A DNA stretch of 7,097 nucleotides from Actinomycetes bacterium (lineage in GTDB: Bacteria > Actinomycetota > Acidimicrobiia > Acidimicrobiales > Microtrichaceae): positions 1 to 7,097 of the forward strand of contig JAEVZA010000162.1 of assembly GCA_023392475.1 (NCBI GenBank), read 5' to 3'. Below are positions 4,116 to 7,097 of the stretch, in pieces. Numbering within the stretch: position 1 is the stretch's first letter; every line of letters starts with the position of its first letter. The position numbers and the translations under genes are program-made. The notes under the pieces are model-generated. The model was given only the letters and a program-made list of their open reading frames with translations. It was not told the origin of the DNA and searched no databases.

Positions 4116-7097
4116 ATGGACAGCCTCTCCCCGTCCGACGAGGATCAGGGCGCGCCCGGGACCGGGGAGCTCGCCGTCGTCGAGCGCGACGATCCCACGG
4201 TCGACGCCCCGAACGAGCCCGACACCACCGACGACGCGGGCGACGCCGACCCCGAGGACGCCGACCGCACCGCGCCCGGCGGTGGCGAGGGTGGCGGCGA
4301 CGGCGGGGACGACGGCGGCGCGCCCGTCCCGTCCGAGCCGATGATCCCGATCGACGACCCGGCCCACCACGGCCGCACGGTCGCCGACTACGTCTCCTGG
4401 GTGATCGTCGGGTTCTGCTGCATCGTCGTCTTCGCCACGCTGCACCCCGAGTGGATCCTGCGGACCACGACGCCCACCGGCGGCGACATGGGCGCCCACG
4501 TGTGGGGCCCCGCCTTCCTGCGCGACCACCTCCTGCCGCAGTTCCGCCTCACCGGCTGGACCCCCGACTGGTACGCCGGCTTCCCGGCGTACGTCTTCTA
4601 CATGGTCATCCCGTCGCTGGCGGTGGTGCTGCTCAACGTCGGGCCGCCGCTGTGGGCGACGCCGTTCCTGCTCGCCGCGATCGCCGCTGGCGTGTGGTGG
4701 GTCCACGGCCACATCCGCTCCGCCGTCCTGCGCACCTTCCTCTGGATCGTCCTCGGGGTGCTGGCGGTCCTCTCGGTCCCGATCCCGTACGAGGTGGCGT
4801 TCAAGCTCGTCACCGTCTCGGGCCTCGTCACGCTCCCGCTCGCCGCGTTCGCGCTGGCACGCGCCGCCAAGGTGCCGTTCCCGGGTCCGCCGCTCATCGC
4901 CGTCGGCGCCGCGGCGTACCTCTACGAGACGGGCTTCACGATCCTCGGCGGCAACATCCCGTCGACGATGGCGGGCGAGTTCGCCTTCTCGATCTCGCTG
5001 ACCTTCGCCTTCCTCTACCTCGCGGTGCTCATCAAGGGCATGCGCACCAACCGGCAGAAGGCGCTCGGCGCGGTGCTCTTCGCCCTCGTCGTCCTCTGCC
5101 ACATCATCCCGGCGATGTTCGTCATCGGGGCGACCGTCGTGGTGCTCTTCACCCGTCGCGAGGACCGAGTGCCGTGGTGGGACTCGTCGACGACGGGCCG
5201 GGCGGTCGCCACCGCGATCGTCCTCATCACCCTGATGACGTTGGTCGTCCGCCAGGAGTTCTTCCCGTACGTGGCGACCATCGCCGCCGTGGCCCTGTTC
5301 GTGGCCTTCGACTCCCGGGCCCTCAAGTGGGCGGCGATCGTGCTGCCCGTGGGAGGGATGGTCGCCGCCTTCTGGGTCCTGCCGTTCTACGCCAACAGCC
5401 CGTTCATGAACGACATGGGCTGGGAGAAGTACACCGAGTACGCCAAGTACCTCTGGCCGACCGACCCGACCGCGTTCGACATGCGGTACCGGAACGTCGT
5501 CTTCGCGCTCGCGGGCCTCGGCGTGATCCTGTCGATGGTCCACCGGATCCGGCTCGGTTGGTACCTCAGCCTGCTCATCGTCGGGCTCGCCTGGGCCTTC
5601 CGGTTCGCCCCCCAGTGGCGGCTCTGGAACGCGCGGATCCTGCCCTTCTACTACCTGTGCCTGTACCTGCTCGCGGCGCTCGCCGTCGCGCTCGTGATCC
5701 GATCGTTGGCGCTCGTCGTCGGCGACCTGAGACGCGAGCGCGAGGAGCCGGTCATGGTGTCGGTGATCGGCGCCGTCGCGGTCGTGCTCGCGGTGCTGAT
5801 CGCGATCGGCGGGGCGCTCCACGTCCTCCCCGGCGGCCAGCTCGTCGCCGACCCGTCGCAGCCCGGGCAGACGTCCTACAAGTGGATGGGCATCGACTTC
5901 GGCACGAAGCAGAACATCGCGAGCGGCTGGGCGCTCTACAACTACCAAGGCCTCGAGTCGCGGGACGCGTACCCCGAGTTCAAGTCGGTGATCGACATGA
6001 TGCGCTCGGTGGGCGAGGAGAACGGCTGCGGTCGGGCGATGTGGGAGTACGAACCGAAGCTCGACCGGTTCGGCACGCCCATGGCGCTGATGCTGCTGCC
6101 GTACTTCACGAACGAGTGCATCGGCTCGATGGAGGGCCTCTACTTCGAGGCGTCGTCCACGACGCCGTTCCACTTCCTCAACCAGTCGGAGCTGTCGGTC
6201 CAGCCCTCGCGGGCACAGCGTGACCTTCCCTACGGCAACTTCGACCTCGACCTCGGCATCTCACACCTCCAGATGCTGGGCGTGAAGTACTACATGGCGA
6301 CCTCCCAGCAGGCGATCGACGCGGCCCGCCAGGACCCGCGCCTGAAGGAGCTCGCGTCGGTCAAGCCGAAGCCGACCGCCGACGGCGTCCAGCACCAGTG
6401 GGTGGCGTTCGAGGTCGCCGACGCGCAGCAGGTCGTGCCGCTCGAGAACCAGCCCGTCGTGCTGAAGGACACCGACGACCACATCGACGGGTGGGTCTAC
6501 GGCAAGGAGCGACCGGAGGCGACGGCGGGCCAGGTGCTCCCGCCGAAGACCGCCGGCCCGGCCACGACCTGGTACCTCGACCCCGACCGCTGGAGCGTGC
6601 CGCTCGCGACGTCCGGCCCCGACAACTGGAAGCGCGTCAGCCCCGACGACACGAACCCGCCGAAGACGCCCGTGCCGAAGGCGAAGGTCAGCAACGTCGA
6701 GATGACGGACGACTCGATCTCGTTCGACGTCGACCGCGTCGGCACGCCGATCGAGGTGAAGACGTCGTTCTTCCCGAACTGGCAGGCGTCCGGGGCGACC
6801 GGGCCGTACCGGGTCAGCCCGAACCTCATGGTCGTCGTGCCGACCGACAAGCACGTGGAGCTCCACTACGGCACCACGAACATCGACCGGCTCAGCTGGC
6901 TGCTCACGTTCGTCGGGCTCGGCCTCGTCGGCTACCTCGCCGTGCGCGAGGAGCGGGCCGACGCCCGCCTCGCCGCCGAGTCGGCTGAGGGCGCGGCTGG
7001 CAGCGGCAGCGGCAGCGGCGACGGTGGTGACGACGGCGACGATTCCTGCGACGATCCGACGCATAGCGACCTCCCTGCGGTGGGTGTGCCGTGCGAG
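4116..7097 (+). CDS. Large polytopic membrane protein, PTPS-related/YfhO-like, probable GT-C type; 3' end beyond window
   Basis: An open frame of 994 codons without a stop, cut by the right edge. Residues 1 to about 85 are an acidic Asp/Gly/Pro-rich disordered tail. About 14-16 membrane helices follow (first near 91-109, then a dense block to about 569), then a large extracytoplasmic domain (about 570-920), one more helix (about 925-942) and a Gly/Ser/Asp-rich tail. The first outer loop carries TGGDMGAHVW (121-130) with Asp124, followed by GWTPDWYAGFP (147-157); a later GGNIPSTMAGEFAFSISL stretch (278-295) resembles the 6-pyruvoyl-tetrahydropterin-synthase-related membrane family (PF10131). 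That family name does not imply pterin chemistry. The SFFPNWQASG region near 884-893, shortly before the last helix, resembles YfhO proteins. A GT-C-like glycosyltransferase using a polyprenyl-linked sugar, with the loop Asp as the catalytic acid, is inferred; donor and acceptor are unknown. The start at ATG 4116 is the first in frame after a non-coding gap. Confidence 0.85.
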   Translation, partial: MDSLSPSDEDQGAPGTGELAVVERDDPTVDAPNEPDTTDDAGDADPEDADRTAPGGGEGGGDGGDDGGAPVPSEPMIPIDDPAHHGRTVADYVSWVIVGFCCIVVFATLHPEWILRTTTPTGGDMGAHVWGPAFLRDHLLPQFRLTGWTPDWYAGFPAYVFYMVIPSLAVVLLNVGPPLWATPFLLAAIAAGVWWVHGHIRSAVLRTFLWIVLGVLAVLSVPIPYEVAFKLVTVSGLVTLPLAAFALARAAKVPFPGPPLIAVGAAAYLYETGFTILGGNIPSTMAGEFAFSISLTFAFLYLAVLIKGMRTNRQKALGAVLFALVVLCHIIPAMFVIGATVVVLFTRREDRVPWWDSSTTGRAVATAIVLITLMTLVVRQEFFPYVATIAAVALFVAFDSRALKWAAIVLPVGGMVAAFWVLPFYANSPFMNDMGWEKYTEYAKYLWPTDPTAFDMRYRNVVFALAGLGVILSMVHRIRLGWYLSLLIVGLAWAFRFAPQWRLWNARILPFYYLCLYLLAALAVALVIRSLALVVGDLRREREEPVMVSVIGAVAVVLAVLIAIGGALHVLPGGQLVADPSQPGQTSYKWMGIDFGTKQNIASGWALYNYQGLESRDAYPEFKSVIDMMRSVGEENGCGRAMWEYEPKLDRFGTPMALMLLPYFTNECIGSMEGLYFEASSTTPFHFLNQSELSVQPSRAQRDLPYGNFDLDLGISHLQMLGVKYYMATSQQAIDAARQDPRLKELASVKPKPTADGVQHQWVAFEVADAQQVVPLENQPVVLKDTDDHIDGWVYGKERPEATAGQVLPPKTAGPATTWYLDPDRWSVPLATSGPDNWKRVSPDDTNPPKTPVPKAKVSNVEMTDDSISFDVDRVGTPIEVKTSFFPNWQASGATGPYRVSPNLMVVVPTDKHVELHYGTTNIDRLSWLLTFVGLGLVGYLAVREERADARLAAESAEGAAGSGSGSGDGGDDGDDSCDDPTHSDLPAVGVPCE
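6999..7019 (+). repeat. Short tandem repeat GGCAGC x3 encoding Gly-Ser
   Basis: Three tandem copies of GGCAGC plus GGC lie in frame in the large membrane-protein gene and encode GSGSGSG (residues 962-968), followed by an Asp/Gly-rich stretch. This is a flexible cytoplasmic tail after the last membrane helix and could vary in length between strains through slippage. Confidence 0.6.

Noticed and set aside
4032..6173. A 713-codon minus-strand open frame over the large membrane-protein gene
   Set aside because: Its product is His/Arg/Asp/Glu-rich noise with no domain, while the plus frame gives clear membrane helices and family-like motifs.
4451..6223. A 590-codon plus-strand open frame in another frame of the membrane-protein gene
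   Set aside because: Arg/Pro/Ala-rich translation without motifs; it overlaps the well-supported frame that starts at 4116.
6999..7019. GGCAGC repeats as part of a mobile element or CRISPR-like array
   Set aside because: Only three 6-bp copies, in frame, encoding a Gly-Ser linker; no spacers, no longer repeat unit.

Overview
The window is very GC-rich with almost every third codon position G or C. It carries an actinobacteria-specific small protein (DUF3499 type), and several genes start with no Shine-Dalgarno sequence, 6-7 nt after a TANNNT-like -10 box, which is the usual picture of leaderless transcription in high-GC Actinobacteria. A member of Actinomycetota, perhaps class Acidimicrobiia (Iamia/Ilumatobacter-like), fits best. 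The class is an inference from gene style, not a measured placement. No rRNA, tRNA, CRISPR array, transposase or phage gene was found.

Layout, left to right. Positions 1-260 hold no complete gene. There may be the first codons of a minus-strand gene (possibly folE, by the common ftsH-folE order), a perfect 7+2+7 inverted repeat at 130-145, and GC-rich inverted repeats after the ftsH stop. ftsH (minus, 261-2270) encodes a complete membrane AAA+ zinc protease. Across a 215-nt divergent intergenic region lie two plus-strand genes: a 76-aa DUF3499-type protein (2486-2716) and a CPBP-family intramembrane protease (2823-3569) that ends in a strong GC hairpin. Next comes a 65-aa zinc-ribbon protein (3756-3953), which has a strong Shine-Dalgarno and a second copy of the inverted repeat upstream (3620-3637). 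The rest of the window (4116-7097) is one long open frame for a large polytopic membrane protein of the 6-pyruvoyl-tetrahydropterin-synthase-related/YfhO-like type, probably a GT-C-fold glycosyltransferase or cell-envelope glycan protein. It runs off the right edge without a stop.

Working together: two membrane proteases (FtsH for quality control, CPBP of unknown substrate) and a large envelope protein suggest a housekeeping/envelope neighbourhood rather than a mobile or defence island. The genes look like separate transcription units, not one operon. No clearly new multi-gene system is visible. The best leads are the near-identical inverted repeat found in two non-coding regions (TGGGYCGAACGGCCCAT) and the zinc-ribbon protein downstream of one copy.
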